Part shown: positions 51,067 through 59,899 of the stretch, one piece after another
How positions within the stretch are numbered: the first letter of the stretch is position 1
Layout of the letters: each line of letters starts with the position of its first letter
Assembly (NCBI RefSeq): GCF_038051945.1
Contig: NZ_CP150302.1
Coordinates: 6,138,001 to 6,202,000 of the forward strand
DNA: 64,000 nt
Reading direction: 5' to 3'
From: Paenibacillus sp. FSL H3-0469
Lineage (GTDB): Bacteria > Bacillota > Bacilli > Paenibacillales > Paenibacillaceae
Position numbers and translations under genes: made by a program
Notes under the pieces: model-generated
What the model saw: only the letters and a program-made list of their open reading frames with translations
What the model was told of the DNA's origin: nothing
The model's database searches: none

Positions 51067-53400
51067 TTGAAAAAATTAATTTCTTTGACTGTAAGCGCAG
51101 CCTTACTGCTCGCGCCATTAGCCTACACGATTAACGCACCTGCCTTGAACCTGAAGGTGGATGCGGTTTCAGCAGCCTCGGAAGAAGCGCCGGCAGCGAC
51201 TGCTAAACCAGCTCCGAAGGCAACAGCCAAACCTGCAGCCACTCCGAAGGCAACAGCTAAACCTGCACCAACTCCGAAGGCAACAGCCAAACCGGCAGCA
51301 ACCCCGAAGGCAACAGCCAAACCGGCAGCAACCCCGAAGGCGACAGCCAAACCGGCAGCCACTCCGAAAGCGACAGCCAAACCGGCAGCCACTCCGAAGG
51401 CGACAGCCAAACCGGCAGCCACTCCGAAAGCGACAGCTGCACCCGCAGCATCCGCCAAAGCTTCTGAGAAGCCAGCGGCAACTGCAAAGCCTGTAGCAAC
51501 AGCAGCACCAGTTACTGTGCACAAGGATGTATATCAGGATGGAGTATATGTAGCCTACGGAGATGCGTATTCCAAAGGTACAGAGGGTGCGAAGATAACG
51601 ATTAAAGACGGCAAGATTGCCGATATCGAGCTGCTCAGAACCAGCCCGAAGATCATTGACCGCAATGCCCGTGAGAATTACAGCGGCGTGTGGGCAGCCT
51701 ACGGTCTGATGAAAGACAGACTGATGGGCAAAACCAGAGACGGCGCAGCTGCGGTTGATGCTGTATCCGGCGCAACCCGCACGAGCAACGGCTGGAAGCT
51801 GTCCGTAGACAGAGCTTTTGAGCGGTCGCTTGCGCATCAAGCGGCTGATGTTGCTTATTTCAATGGAGTCCACATGGGTGTAGACCCTGAGGCCAAATAT
51901 GCAGTGTTTGCTACCTATGAAGCAAACAAGCTGACTGCGGTCAAATTGTATCCGCTGAGCGCTACCGGAGATTTCGTGGATGAGAAGACGTATACGGCTG
52001 AACAGACCGCAGCGATTGCTGCAATCACTCCTGCACTGCTCGCCAAAGGTGCCAGTGCGCAGCCGGTAGCCGGCTTCGAGGCGGAGACCAAAGCCGCAGT
52101 GAACGCCTTCTGGGATGCCGAACAGAATGCCAGCATCAACAACAAATCTGCTTATGTTGACGGATTCTACTCTTCCTACGGTACAGCAAGAAGTGTAGGC
52201 GTGGAGAGAGCAGATGTTGTGATCCGTAACGGTAAGCTGGTAGATGTGAAGCTGTTCAGACTTGGCAGCAACCTGATCGACAGAGGGGCAACCGCTTATG
52301 CGGAGGTTGTGAAGGCGAATGCTCCGATGACCGCCAAACTGCTGGCTAACGGATCTTATATCGCTAACTATAATGAAAAGGTAGATGGAATCTCCGGCGC
52401 TACGGAGAGCAGCCACGGCTGGAACCAGGCCGTAGAGCGCGCTTTTGAGAAAGCCTTGAAGACTCCTGGGGAAGGTCAAACCTTCGACGGTAAATTTGCC
52501 GGTGTGGATAATCAGTCCAAGGTTATGCTGCTGGTTGATATCGATGCAGATCAGGTTACGGGCATCAAGCTGAGTCTGTTCGGCGCAGACGGCAAGCTGA
52601 TTGCAGATGACAAACGTACGGAAGAACAGAAATCACTGGTCGACAAGCTGACCGCCGGACTGCTCGCAAGCGGTGTGCAGGCTCCAGATATCGCCGGACA
52701 GGAAGTCTTGTCGGCTGCAGCGAAGGCAGCACTGACGGATGCTTTGACTAATGCGTCCAAAATACAAGGCACTTATAAAGACGGCACCTTCACCGCTTAT
52801 GGTGATGCGTATGACAAGGGCACGAACAAAGCAGATGTTACACTGCGCAACGGTAAGATCGTAAACGTTGCTCTGTCCCGTGTAGGCATGAACATGGTCG
52901 ATCTGGGCAAATCCGCTTACGCTGAGGTGCAAAAAGCTATTCCGGTGCTGACCGCCAGCTTCCTGGCCGCAGGTACAAGAGAAGGCGCTCAGGATGTAGA
53001 TGCGGTATCCGGCGCTACCAGCAGCAGCAATGCGCTGAAGGCAGCCGTTGACAGAGCTTATGGTAAAGCGGAAGTTACGGAAACGGATAAGGCTGCGTAT
53101 TTCGATGGGATTTTCATCGGTGCAAGTGTGGATAAAACTGTAAATGTCATGGTTACTACTAAGTATAATGTGCCTGTAACTATGGCTGTGTACTACCTGG
53201 ATGATAAGGGTAAAGTCAGATATAACCTGACGGATGACGAGCTGCTTGTGAAATACGAGATCGAAAATACCTCGAACGGCAAAGGACTGCATAAGTACGG
53301 GTACCGTGCAGCAGCCTTCGGAGCGAATGATGCCCAGAAAGGCATCTCCGCCAAAGTGGTAGAAGCCATCAAAGAAGCGCTCGAATCTGCCGGAAAATAA
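51067..53400 (+). CDS. Secreted protein with three covalent-FMN-binding domains
   Basis: The TTG at 51067 has AAAGGAG 9 bp upstream and begins a signal peptide (MKKLISLTVSAALLLAPLAYTINAPA); the frame runs 54 codons further upstream without support. After a signal cleavage region comes a Lys/Ala/Pro/Thr linker of 10-residue repeats. Then three FMN_bind domains follow, each with the flavinylation motif D-x-x-S-G-A-T: D231-T237, D440-T446 and D645-T651. Between them lie partial related segments (e.g. AYFNGVHMGVDPEAKYAVFATYEANK). ApbE-type enzymes attach FMN to the last Thr. No lipobox or LPXTG motif is present. Such proteins carry electrons outside the membrane, as PplA does in Listeria. No apbE or NADH dehydrogenase gene is nearby. 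Confidence 0.88.
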   Translation: MKKLISLTVSAALLLAPLAYTINAPALNLKVDAVSAASEEAPAATAKPAPKATAKPAATPKATAKPAPTPKATAKPAATPKATAKPAATPKATAKPAATPKATAKPAATPKATAKPAATPKATAAPAASAKASEKPAATAKPVATAAPVTVHKDVYQDGVYVAYGDAYSKGTEGAKITIKDGKIADIELLRTSPKIIDRNARENYSGVWAAYGLMKDRLMGKTRDGAAAVDAVSGATRTSNGWKLSVDRAFERSLAHQAADVAYFNGVHMGVDPEAKYAVFATYEANKLTAVKLYPLSATGDFVDEKTYTAEQTAAIAAITPALLAKGASAQPVAGFEAETKAAVNAFWDAEQNASINNKSAYVDGFYSSYGTARSVGVERADVVIRNGKLVDVKLFRLGSNLIDRGATAYAEVVKANAPMTAKLLANGSYIANYNEKVDGISGATESSHGWNQAVERAFEKALKTPGEGQTFDGKFAGVDNQSKVMLLVDIDADQVTGIKLSLFGADGKLIADDKRTEEQKSLVDKLTAGLLASGVQAPDIAGQEVLSAAAKAALTDALTNASKIQGTYKDGTFTAYGDAYDKGTNKADVTLRNGKIVNVALSRVGMNMVDLGKSAYAEVQKAIPVLTASFLAAGTREGAQDVDAVSGATSSSNALKAAVDRAYGKAEVTETDKAAYFDGIFIGASVDKTVNVMVTTKYNVPVTMAVYYLDDKGKVRYNLTDDELLVKYEIENTSNGKGLHKYGYRAAAFGANDAQKGISAKVVEAIKEALESAGK
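51211..51450 (+). repeat. Eight tandem 30-bp repeats coding TPKATAKPAA
   Basis: Eight in-frame 30-bp units, the first beginning with GCT instead of ACT, encode the 10-residue linker repeat. Units vary little, so copy number may differ between strains. Confidence 0.93.
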
Positions 53401-53415
53401 CAGAATCTATTTATT

Positions 53416-53463
53416 AAGGGTTGTCCCGGGTCATGCAAATGGCCGCCGGGACAGCCCTTTTTT
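53416..53463 (+). terminator. Terminator after the FMN-protein gene
   Basis: AAGGGTTGTCCCGG pairs with CCGGGACAGCCCTT (one wobble), followed by six T. Confidence 0.9.
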
Positions 53464-53595
53464 CAGGTGTGGACATAAATAGAAATGCCAATCGTATAGT
53501 AATTTAAAGGGATTTGGGAAGGGAGTGTCAAACCTCTAATATACACACTAATATACCCAGCAGGCCCAGGCCTGTAAGTCATAGGAGGCTTCACA

Positions 53596-54552
53596 ATGAC
53601 ATTAATCAAACAGCTAGCCCCGCAGGATGAATTCACCGGCTTCTATCTGCTTAGAGAACTGGTGCTGAAACAGACGAACGGGACTCCTCCCAAGGATTAC
53701 TTCGATATTGTACTAGGTGATGCCAGCGGTCAGATTTCGGCGAAATACTGGGACGTCAGCGTGACGGATAAAGAGACTTTTTTTCCGATGGCGCTGGTGA
53801 AGGTCCGGGGATTGGCCCATACGTACCGCGAGAAGCTCCAGGTCAAAATCACCAAGCTCAGACTGGTTAATGAATCGGACGGGGTATCGCTGACCGACTT
53901 CATCCGTTCGGCCCCGGTGCGTCCTGTGGACCTGGTCCATACCATTAAGAACGAGATGGCGAGTATTGCCGATCCGGAGATTGCAGCGATTGTGAACTTC
54001 TGTGTCGGTAAGGTAGAGGAGAAGCTGATGCATTATCCGGCTGCCAAGACCCATCATCATGCCTATTTCGCCGGGCTTGCCTATCACATGGTCCGCATGC
54101 TGGAGATTGGGGACTTCCTGTGCAAGCAGCGTCCGTTCCTGAATCCTGATCTGATGAGAGCAGGAATCATCCTTCATGATATCGCCAAGCCGGAAGAGAT
54201 GATCTCGCAGTACGGCATTGTGTCGGATTACAGCGTGCACGGAAAGCTGATTGGACATATCTCAATGGCTTCAAGCTGGATTACAGAAGCAGCCATCCGC
54301 ACCGGAATTGATCTGGAATCCGAGAAGGTCATGGCGCTTCAGCATCTTGTGTTGTCCCATCATAATCTCGGGGAGTGGGGAAGCCCGGTCCAGCCGCAGA
54401 CGGCTGAAGCGGTTGCCCTGCATCATATCGATGCGATGGATGCCAAGCTGCAAATGGTGGAGGACGCCCTGGATACCACGCCGGAGACGGAGGAATGGAC
54501 TCCGTTCATTAGAGGACTGGAGAATAAGGCCGTCTACCGGCTGAAGTTATAA
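53596..54552 (+). CDS. yhaM: 3'-5' exoribonuclease YhaM family
   Basis: ATAGGAGG precedes the ATG. The 318-residue length is as in B. subtilis YhaM (314). An N-terminal OB-fold (YLLRELVLKQTNGTPPKDYFDIVLGDASGQISAKYWD) is followed by an HD hydrolase domain with HHHAYFAGLAYH, the HD pair in GIILHDIAKPEE, and LVLSHHN. It degrades RNA or single-stranded DNA from the 3' end with metal ions. It lies next to a DEDDh exonuclease fusion on the opposite strand, sharing a terminator, with no operon partner. Confidence 0.93.
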   Translation: MTLIKQLAPQDEFTGFYLLRELVLKQTNGTPPKDYFDIVLGDASGQISAKYWDVSVTDKETFFPMALVKVRGLAHTYREKLQVKITKLRLVNESDGVSLTDFIRSAPVRPVDLVHTIKNEMASIADPEIAAIVNFCVGKVEEKLMHYPAAKTHHHAYFAGLAYHMVRMLEIGDFLCKQRPFLNPDLMRAGIILHDIAKPEEMISQYGIVSDYSVHGKLIGHISMASSWITEAAIRTGIDLESEKVMALQHLVLSHHNLGEWGSPVQPQTAEAVALHHIDAMDAKLQMVEDALDTTPETEEWTPFIRGLENKAVYRLKL

Positions 54553-54576
54553 AGAGTGAGATCCTTGTACCGCTGA

Positions 54577-54631
54577 AAATAAAGCAATCCCCCCATCCCG
54601 CAGTTACGGTTTGGGGGGATTGCTTTATTTT
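54577..54631. terminator. Bidirectional terminator shared by yhaM and the exonuclease-TerD gene
   Basis: Two perfect 20-bp arms (AAAATAAAGCAATCCCCCCA and its complement) flank a 15-16 bp loop. The right arm includes the stop codon of the minus-strand gene (54625-54627). Confidence 0.92.
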
Positions 54632-56001
54632 GGATCTTCAGCCTCCGCTGCGGCGGCGGACTCAGCCGCAGCCTTCTCTGCAGGGCCATCGGCCTCCACC
54701 GTAAGACCGTAATGGCTGCATAGGGCACGGAGTCCGCCCGGGAACCCCTCGCCAATAGCAGCGAATCTCCACTTATCCTTATAACGGTAGAACTCGCCGA
54801 TAACAACGGACATGCCTGGCATAACATTCCGGCTGAAGGGGAACACCGCCAGCCTGACTCCCGTCCGGGAATCAATCAGTGATACGGAAGCGTTCCAGAT
54901 CGGGCCCGGATGCCTGTTACCGCTGAACTCCGGAACGGTGAAGGCCAGCGCAATCCGTGTAATGGCTGCAGGCAGATTGCTTAACTGAAGATACAGATGC
55001 CCCATATGCGCAGCAGGCTTCGAGCAGAAGACGGAGCCGCTGGGGTCTTCCATATTCCCGTAAAAAATAAGCTCCCGCTCCTGCTCACAGCGTCCGCTCT
55101 CCCGGAGCAGAAAGGCAGCAGTCTCCGGCTGGCTCACTTCCGTGTGCAAAGCCGATGCATCCCACTCCACAGCCGCAAGAAGTCTGGAAGCGCTGAGCTT
55201 GCCGCCGATATCGACGCGCTGCCCCCGAACCAGTGTAGGGACAGCCGCAGCACCGGCGGCTGTCGGTGCTGCGGCCGGAAGCTGGTCAAGTGAAGCTGCT
55301 GGCGCTTCACCTTGTGCCTGCCCGGCTGCCGTTCCGCTAACCTGCAAGCCCGGGCTTGCAGCAACCGCGGTCTTAGCGGCTGCCTTCTTCCCGGCCGCCG
55401 GCTTTTTCGCGGCCTTCTTGGGCGCTGCTTTGAACGGCGTATACCCGCCGTCATACATCGTCCCGGCCTTATAGCCCTGGCTGCCGGCTAACAGCAGCGG
55501 ATCGAACTGCTGCCACTGCTCCATCAATTTCAGGAGAATCAGTGCAGAAGCTCTGGCATCCTCCAGAGCATCATGGTGCTTCAGCCGGATGCCGAAATGC
55601 GCCGAGATGACATTCAGCTTATGGGAGGGGAGGTCCTGGAGCATTTTTTTGCCGAGCAGGTAGGTACATAAATATTGAAAGCCTGGATAGCAGAGAGAGT
55701 AGTCGTCCAGGCAGTAGCGCAGCACACTCATATCGAAGGCGGCATTATGCGCGATCACAATCTCCCCTTGCAGCAGCGGCTCTACCGTAGGCCACAGCTC
55801 CTCGAAGGTAGGCTGGCCTCTGACCATCGAAGGTGTAATGCCATGAATGGCAATATTCATCCCGTCGAACGGTTGCTGCGGGTCTATCAGCCAGTTATGT
55901 TCTGCTGTAACGATACCATCGCGGACCTGAACAAGCCCCAGGGCACAGGCGCTGGAGCGGCCGGCATTGGCAGTCTCAAAATCTATCGCAGTGAAATTCA
56001 T
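54625..56001 (-). CDS. DEDDh 3'-5' exonuclease fused to a TerD domain
   Basis: The 458-residue protein starts with an RNase T/DnaQ-type exonuclease: D7 and E9 (FTAIDFETA), D90 (VIAHNAAFDMSVL), H143 and D148 (HHDALEDARASA), all five catalytic residues in place. A Lys/Ala-rich linker (about 190-250: KKAAKKPAAGKKAAAK...) leads to a TerD domain (about 262-435: AVEWDASALHTEVSQPETAAFLLRESGRCEQERELIFYGN ... GEFYRYKDKWRFAAIGEGFPGGLRALCSHYGLTVE). The acidic calcium-binding loop of canonical TerD is not conserved (SKPAAHMG). It is divergent from a TerD-vWA gene 143 bp away. A nucleic-acid-processing role in a Ter-type stress or defence system is inferred. Confidence 0.9.
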   Translation of the reverse strand: MNFTAIDFETANAGRSSACALGLVQVRDGIVTAEHNWLIDPQQPFDGMNIAIHGITPSMVRGQPTFEELWPTVEPLLQGEIVIAHNAAFDMSVLRYCLDDYSLCYPGFQYLCTYLLGKKMLQDLPSHKLNVISAHFGIRLKHHDALEDARASALILLKLMEQWQQFDPLLLAGSQGYKAGTMYDGGYTPFKAAPKKAAKKPAAGKKAAAKTAVAASPGLQVSGTAAGQAQGEAPAASLDQLPAAAPTAAGAAAVPTLVRGQRVDIGGKLSASRLLAAVEWDASALHTEVSQPETAAFLLRESGRCEQERELIFYGNMEDPSGSVFCSKPAAHMGHLYLQLSNLPAAITRIALAFTVPEFSGNRHPGPIWNASVSLIDSRTGVRLAVFPFSRNVMPGMSVVIGEFYRYKDKWRFAAIGEGFPGGLRALCSHYGLTVEADGPAEKAAAESAAAAEAEDPK

Positions 56002-56037
56002 CAGGTAAAGCCCCTATCTATCATCTAATACCTCCAT

Positions 56038-56043
56038 ATTATA
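56038..56043 (-). promoter_or_regulatory. Candidate -10 element of the exonuclease-TerD gene
   Basis: On the minus strand a perfect TATAAT, 37 bp upstream of the start codon. No good -35 was found at the usual distance. Confidence 0.4.
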
Positions 56044-56144
56044 GGAGCAAAGGCGGAAATACAATCTGTTCAGGTTGTGCAAGGCTGCCACAATGGGGTA
56101 TACCTTATCTATGAACTTCTGGAATAGACTGCTATGAAGAGGAG

Positions 56145-57560
56145 ATGAAGGATTTGCTGCTTTCAAAAGGTCAAAAGGCCGAACTCACCAAAGGAAGAGA
56201 TGTAAGCGGCATAAAGGTCCAGCTCGGCTGGAATACACACCATAGCGGAATAGGCGTAGATGCGGCAGCCTTTCTGTTGTCGGATCAGAACCGGTGTGAA
56301 CGGGATGAGGACTTTATTTTCTATGGCAATCCGGTCTCCAGGGATGGGGCCATAGCTCATGCTGCGGAGGGGGAGAACGGGGCGAGCCTGTCCATTTCGT
56401 TAGCGAAAATACCTCTGCATTATGCCCGCATTGCGCTGACCCTGACGATCTATGAGGGGGAGCAGCGAAACCAGCGGATGAAGGAGCTGTCAGGCTTGCA
56501 GCTGACACTGACTGACCGCAGAACTGGGGAAGAACTGCACCGCTTCGAGTATGGAGCGGATCTGTCGGAGGAGACTGCCGTTGTAGCCGGGGAGCTGTAC
56601 CGCCATCAGGGAGAGTGGAAGTTCAGCGCCATCGGGAGCGGGTATAATGGGGGCCTTGCAGCCCTGTGCCAAAGCTACGGGCTTGAGGTGGAACAGGAAT
56701 CCGGGAACGAAGCCGCAGCAGCGGCTGAGGTGGTAGAGCGGGAAACTGAGGTAGTGGAGCAAACATCTGAGGGAATGGGGCAGGCAGCTGAGGTAGTGGA
56801 GCGGACAGCTCGGTTAGTGGAGCGGACGCCTGAGGTAGTGGAGCAGACCCCGGAGGATATCCCGCAGTCCGCAGCCGAGCTTCCGGTGAATGTGTTGTCT
56901 TCGATTAATCTGCGCAAAAAGATCGTGGAGCTCACCCTGGTCAAAAAACAGCTCACCGGTGTCACCGCAAGGGTGGGGATTGTACTGGACATCACCGGCT
57001 CCATGCGTAGTCTCTATGCCAGAGGCGTGGTGCAGGAAGTGGTGGAACGCATCCTCGCGGTAGCCAGCAAGTTCGACGATAACGGCTCGCTGGATGTATG
57101 GGTCTATGATACGGAATTCAGCAGACTTCCGCCGGTTACCGAACAGGAGCTTGGCAGCTATGTCTTCACCCATATTATGAATAATGATGCGATTCATAAG
57201 TTCGGACGCAATAATGAACCGCCGGTGATGCAGGATGTTATCCAGAAATACACGAAGGAGGAGCCGGACACAACGCCTGTGTTCATTATCTTCATCAATG
57301 ACGGCGGGGTTGTGAAGCTGACCCGCAAGGTCATTATGGCAGCCTCTTCTCTTCCAATCTTCTGGCAGTTTGTAGGCATCGGCGACTCTGACTTCGAGGT
57401 GCTGAAGCAGCTCGACACGATGAGCGGCAGATTGGTGGATAACGCCAGCTTCATGCACCTGGACCGCATCGAGGATGTATCCGACGAGGAACTGTATGAC
57501 CAGCTGTTGAATGAATTCCCGCAGTGGCTGAAGGCCGCGAAGGCGAAGGGGATTCTGTAG
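56145..57560 (+). CDS. TerF-like protein: TerD domain plus von Willebrand A domain
   Basis: The ATG at 56145 touches its ribosome site; a TTG at 56154 is better spaced and may be the true start. Residues 5-185 form a TerD domain (LSKGQKAELTKG ... VQLGWNTHHSGIGVDAAAFLLSDQNRCERDEDFIFYGN ... GELYRHQGEWKFSAIGSGYNGGLAALCQSYGLEVE). A Glu/Val/Thr repeat linker follows (about 195-235, EVVERTxE...). The vWA domain (about 275-465) has a MIDAS-type motif D282-I-T-G-S286, plus FIIFINDGG and FVGIGDSDF. This is the TerF arrangement of tellurite-resistance systems. TerC-, TerB- or TerE-like genes are not in the window. Its stop codon is the first base triplet of a 38-bp repeat array. Confidence 0.9.
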   Translation: MKDLLLSKGQKAELTKGRDVSGIKVQLGWNTHHSGIGVDAAAFLLSDQNRCERDEDFIFYGNPVSRDGAIAHAAEGENGASLSISLAKIPLHYARIALTLTIYEGEQRNQRMKELSGLQLTLTDRRTGEELHRFEYGADLSEETAVVAGELYRHQGEWKFSAIGSGYNGGLAALCQSYGLEVEQESGNEAAAAAEVVERETEVVEQTSEGMGQAAEVVERTARLVERTPEVVEQTPEDIPQSAAELPVNVLSSINLRKKIVELTLVKKQLTGVTARVGIVLDITGSMRSLYARGVVQEVVERILAVASKFDDNGSLDVWVYDTEFSRLPPVTEQELGSYVFTHIMNNDAIHKFGRNNEPPVMQDVIQKYTKEEPDTTPVFIIFINDGGVVKLTRKVIMAASSLPIFWQFVGIGDSDFEVLKQLDTMSGRLVDNASFMHLDRIEDVSDEELYDQLLNEFPQWLKAAKAKGIL

Positions 57561-57741
57561 CAGTATTCGCAAGGAGGCACATAGCCTCTGCTAAGTAGCA
57601 GCCTTCGCTCTATAGCAGAATTCGCAGGGAAGCGCAGAGGTTCCGCTCTATAGCAGAATTCGCAGGGAAGCGTGTAGCCTTTACTCTGTAGCAGCATTCG
57701 TAGGGAACCCTAGAACCTCCGCTCTTTAGCAGCATTAACAG
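57558..57741 (+). repeat. Array 3: tandem 38-bp repeats starting at the TerF-like stop codon
   Basis: Units begin with TAGCAG at 57558, 57613, 57651, 57689 and 57727, spaced 38 bp, and a 17-bp truncated unit at 57596 also lies 38 bp after the first. The best conserved part is TAGCAG(A/C)ATTCGCAGGGAA, ending in CGCTCT. The first TAG is the stop codon of the TerF-like gene. Only short internal complementarity was seen, so a strong hairpin is not evident. Confidence 0.85.
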
Positions 57742-58087
57742 TAAACTGAGTTTGCCCCCTTAGTGCGGGCGGATTGCACATCAATGCCAGGAATGTTGCA
57801 TATAATGCAGCTTTGATTCCTGAATATTTGGGCGTCCATGAAGAATGTTGTAACAATTGCAAGAATTGTCCCGTTAAGCCGCCCGGAGGAGCAAGAAAGC
57901 TGACTTTTATACAACAATTTAGAGTTTTGGTCCAAATGATGAGGAGATTGTTGTCTTATGTGCAGGATTTTTGAAATTTACCAGCCACAGCGGCACCCCT
58001 AGCAAGCCCCCAAACGGAACCCTAAACAAACCCGAAGCGGAGTCCTAGAGCGCTCCGCTGAATCGGTTCGCCGTAAAAAAGGGCAGC
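57742..58087. other. Intergenic region after array 3
   Basis: About 345 bp without a supported gene. A 66-codon frame (57774-57974, TTG start) has a cysteine-rich patch but no ribosome site. Small dyads are present, including ACAATT-GCAAG-AATTGT and a perfect AGCGGAG-N10-CTCCGCT hairpin at 58036-58059. The latter lies just beyond the end of the acetyltransferase gene. Confidence 0.5.
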
Positions 58088-58654
58088 TTAGCCGGTTACC
58101 CTGGCTTTAGAAGTTGATTCCGCCTGTGGACTGGCAGAGACCGGCAGCTCCAGACGATAGCCCTTGACCAGTGTATCCCCGTTCTTCAAATCCGTCTCAT
58201 AAGCCCGCTTGAAGCCAAGTCTCTCATACAACTTGATCGCAGAGGCCATCATATCCGAAGTATGCAGATTCAGACTGGCTGCCCCCAGTGCAATGGCCCT
58301 TCCTGCCGCTTCGCGGATCAGAAGTCTGGCCACCCCGCGCCCCCGGACCGCCGGAGATACGGCCAGCAGACGAATGATCGGCGTATGGATGGCCAGCTCC
58401 GGTCTGCCGTAAGCAGCCTCAGAGGAGGTAAACAGCAGTACGCTTCCCACGATCTGTCCATCCTGCTCCGCTACAATCCGGGAGACCGGTCCATCGCCAT
58501 GAACCGAGCCGAGAATGGAGTCACGGTACTCCTCCCAGAACGGCCCGGGCAGCACGGCTGCATATTCGCTATAAGCTTCGAGCAAGACCCCGGCAATGGC
58601 TTCACGGTCGGAAGCTGCGGCTTCACGGATTACAAGTTCTGTTGAGTGATTCAT
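58088..58654 (-). CDS. GNAT-family N-acetyltransferase
   Basis: CAGGAGG lies upstream of the ATG at 58654. The 188-residue protein has a GNAT core: VIREAAASDREAIAGVLLEAY, IVAEQDGQIVGSVLLF, the acetyl-CoA site LLAVSPAVRGRGVARLLIREAAGRA and the C-terminal IKLYERLGFKRAYETD. It transfers an acetyl group from acetyl-CoA to an unknown small molecule or protein. The Ser/Ala-rich C-terminal tail is extra to the domain. Single gene. Confidence 0.9.
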   Translation of the reverse strand: MNHSTELVIREAAASDREAIAGVLLEAYSEYAAVLPGPFWEEYRDSILGSVHGDGPVSRIVAEQDGQIVGSVLLFTSSEAAYGRPELAIHTPIIRLLAVSPAVRGRGVARLLIREAAGRAIALGAASLNLHTSDMMASAIKLYERLGFKRAYETDLKNGDTLVKGYRLELPVSASPQAESTSKARVTG

Positions 58655-58852
58655 CTGGTGCCTCCTGTCCGGTAATGGAATGTGCCGTTATTATAATACA
58701 TAAATCCGATGAGTATAAGAGGAATTAGATGATTTCAATTAATAGATAGAAAAGTTCTATCTGACTTGTGATAAATGTAAATTGAACTTGAAAACATAAA
58801 TTTGGGGAAAAGTGGCGGAAGGGAAATTTCCAAAATAAACGATGCCTGTCAG

Positions 58853-58882
58853 TTGACAAAAAAAAAGCCTCTGCATAAGATT
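58853..58882 (+). promoter_or_regulatory. Candidate promoter of the LysR gene
   Basis: A perfect TTGACA, 18 bp, then TAAGAT. A second -10-like TATAAT lies at 58915-58920 without a matching -35. Confidence 0.45.
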
Positions 58883-58903
58883 GATTAAATTCATTGTTAA
58901 ACG

Positions 58904-58915
58904 ATAGGAATAATA
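58904..58915 (+). promoter_or_regulatory. CymR-like box upstream of the LysR gene
   Basis: GATAGGAATAAT; the same core (GATAGGAATTAT) occurs ahead of the substrate-binding protein gene at 59918. It resembles the ATAGGAATT-type sites bound by CymR, the cysteine regulator of Bacillales. Confidence 0.45.
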
Positions 58916-58943
58916 TAATTATTGATGCAGAGGGGGACTATGC

Positions 58944-59831
58944 TTGAATATCGAGAACATTGAGGCGTTTGTCTACATTAACCACTACGGAAGCTTCAAC
59001 AAAGCGGCAGAGGTGCTCTATATCTCGCAGCCGACAGTGACGGCCCGTATCCAGTCGCTGGAACGGGAGCTGGACTGCAAGGTATTCGACCGGCTGGGCA
59101 AGCAGATTAACCTGACAGATAAAGGCCGCCAGTTCCTCCCCTACGCGCAGCAAATTCTGCAGGTCTATCAGAACGGCAGGCATCAGCTTCAATCCAAAGG
59201 CCAAATCCCCGGCGAGCTGAGAATCGGCAGCACGGTATCGGTCTCCAATTATCTCATGCCCCGTCTGCTGCTTCATTTGAAGCAGCGTTATCCCCACATT
59301 CGTATCAAGCTGACTACTGCTCCTACCGAAGTGTTGATAGAGAAGCTGAAGGCGAGGGAGATCGATCTCGCTTTTATCCGCAAGGTAGTAAATCCGTCCA
59401 TCCAGTCGTTCCCCTTCTGTGAAGACCCGATCTCGCTGTATGTGTATGCCGGTCATCCGCTGGCCCGCAAGGGCCGTGCTTCGATCCGGGAGATCTCTGA
59501 GCAGACTCTCGTATTCTTCGAATGCGGCTCGCTGGACTGGATGCGCCTGCACCGGGTATTCGAGAGCATGGAGCGTCCGCCGGGAATAGTCTATCAGGTG
59601 GATAACCTGGAGACAGCCAAGAAGCTGGTGCTGAAGCAAGCCGGAATCTGCTTCCTTCCAGCCTTGAGTGTGCAGGAGGAGGTAGAGGCGGGTTCCCTGG
59701 TAAGGGTGGATATCGCGGAGACCGAAGGCATCTCCTTGCGGACTCACCTGATTTCGCTGAACGGGGAGAACGCGGAATTCCTGGACACCCTCCTGGAGCT
59801 GGGGACGGGGACGCTGAGCAAGCTGAATTGA
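58944..59831 (+). CDS. LysR-family regulator of the sulfur amino acid uptake locus (YtlI-like)
   Basis: A TTG start follows GAGGGGG; the ATG four bases earlier is out of frame. The 295-residue protein has the LysR helix-turn-helix (NIEAFVYINHYGSFNKAAEVLYISQPTVTARIQSLERELDCKVFDRLGKQINLTDKG) and a periplasmic-binding-like effector domain (SVSNYLMPRLLLHLKQRYPHIRIKL...). It lies upstream of a polar amino acid ABC transporter and a YtmO-like monooxygenase, the order of ytlI and the ytm operon in B. subtilis, where YtlI activates in sulfur limitation. Its effector here is not known. Confidence 0.88.
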   Translation: MNIENIEAFVYINHYGSFNKAAEVLYISQPTVTARIQSLERELDCKVFDRLGKQINLTDKGRQFLPYAQQILQVYQNGRHQLQSKGQIPGELRIGSTVSVSNYLMPRLLLHLKQRYPHIRIKLTTAPTEVLIEKLKAREIDLAFIRKVVNPSIQSFPFCEDPISLYVYAGHPLARKGRASIREISEQTLVFFECGSLDWMRLHRVFESMERPPGIVYQVDNLETAKKLVLKQAGICFLPALSVQEEVEAGSLVRVDIAETEGISLRTHLISLNGENAEFLDTLLELGTGTLSKLN

Positions 59832-59899
59832 CTTCTTGAATAACCATATTAAGAAACTCTATTAGCGCATGGCAGCGTGCAGTGATAAAGTTAATTGCA

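Noticed and set aside
51123..51524. Minus-strand low-complexity frame opposite the FMN-protein linker
   Set aside because: It is the shadow of the 30-bp in-frame repeat on the coding strand, with no start signal.
57774..57974. 66-codon frame with ECCNNCKNCP cysteine patch
   Set aside because: TTG start without a properly spaced ribosome site; no family recognised. Kept only as a note in the intergenic entry.
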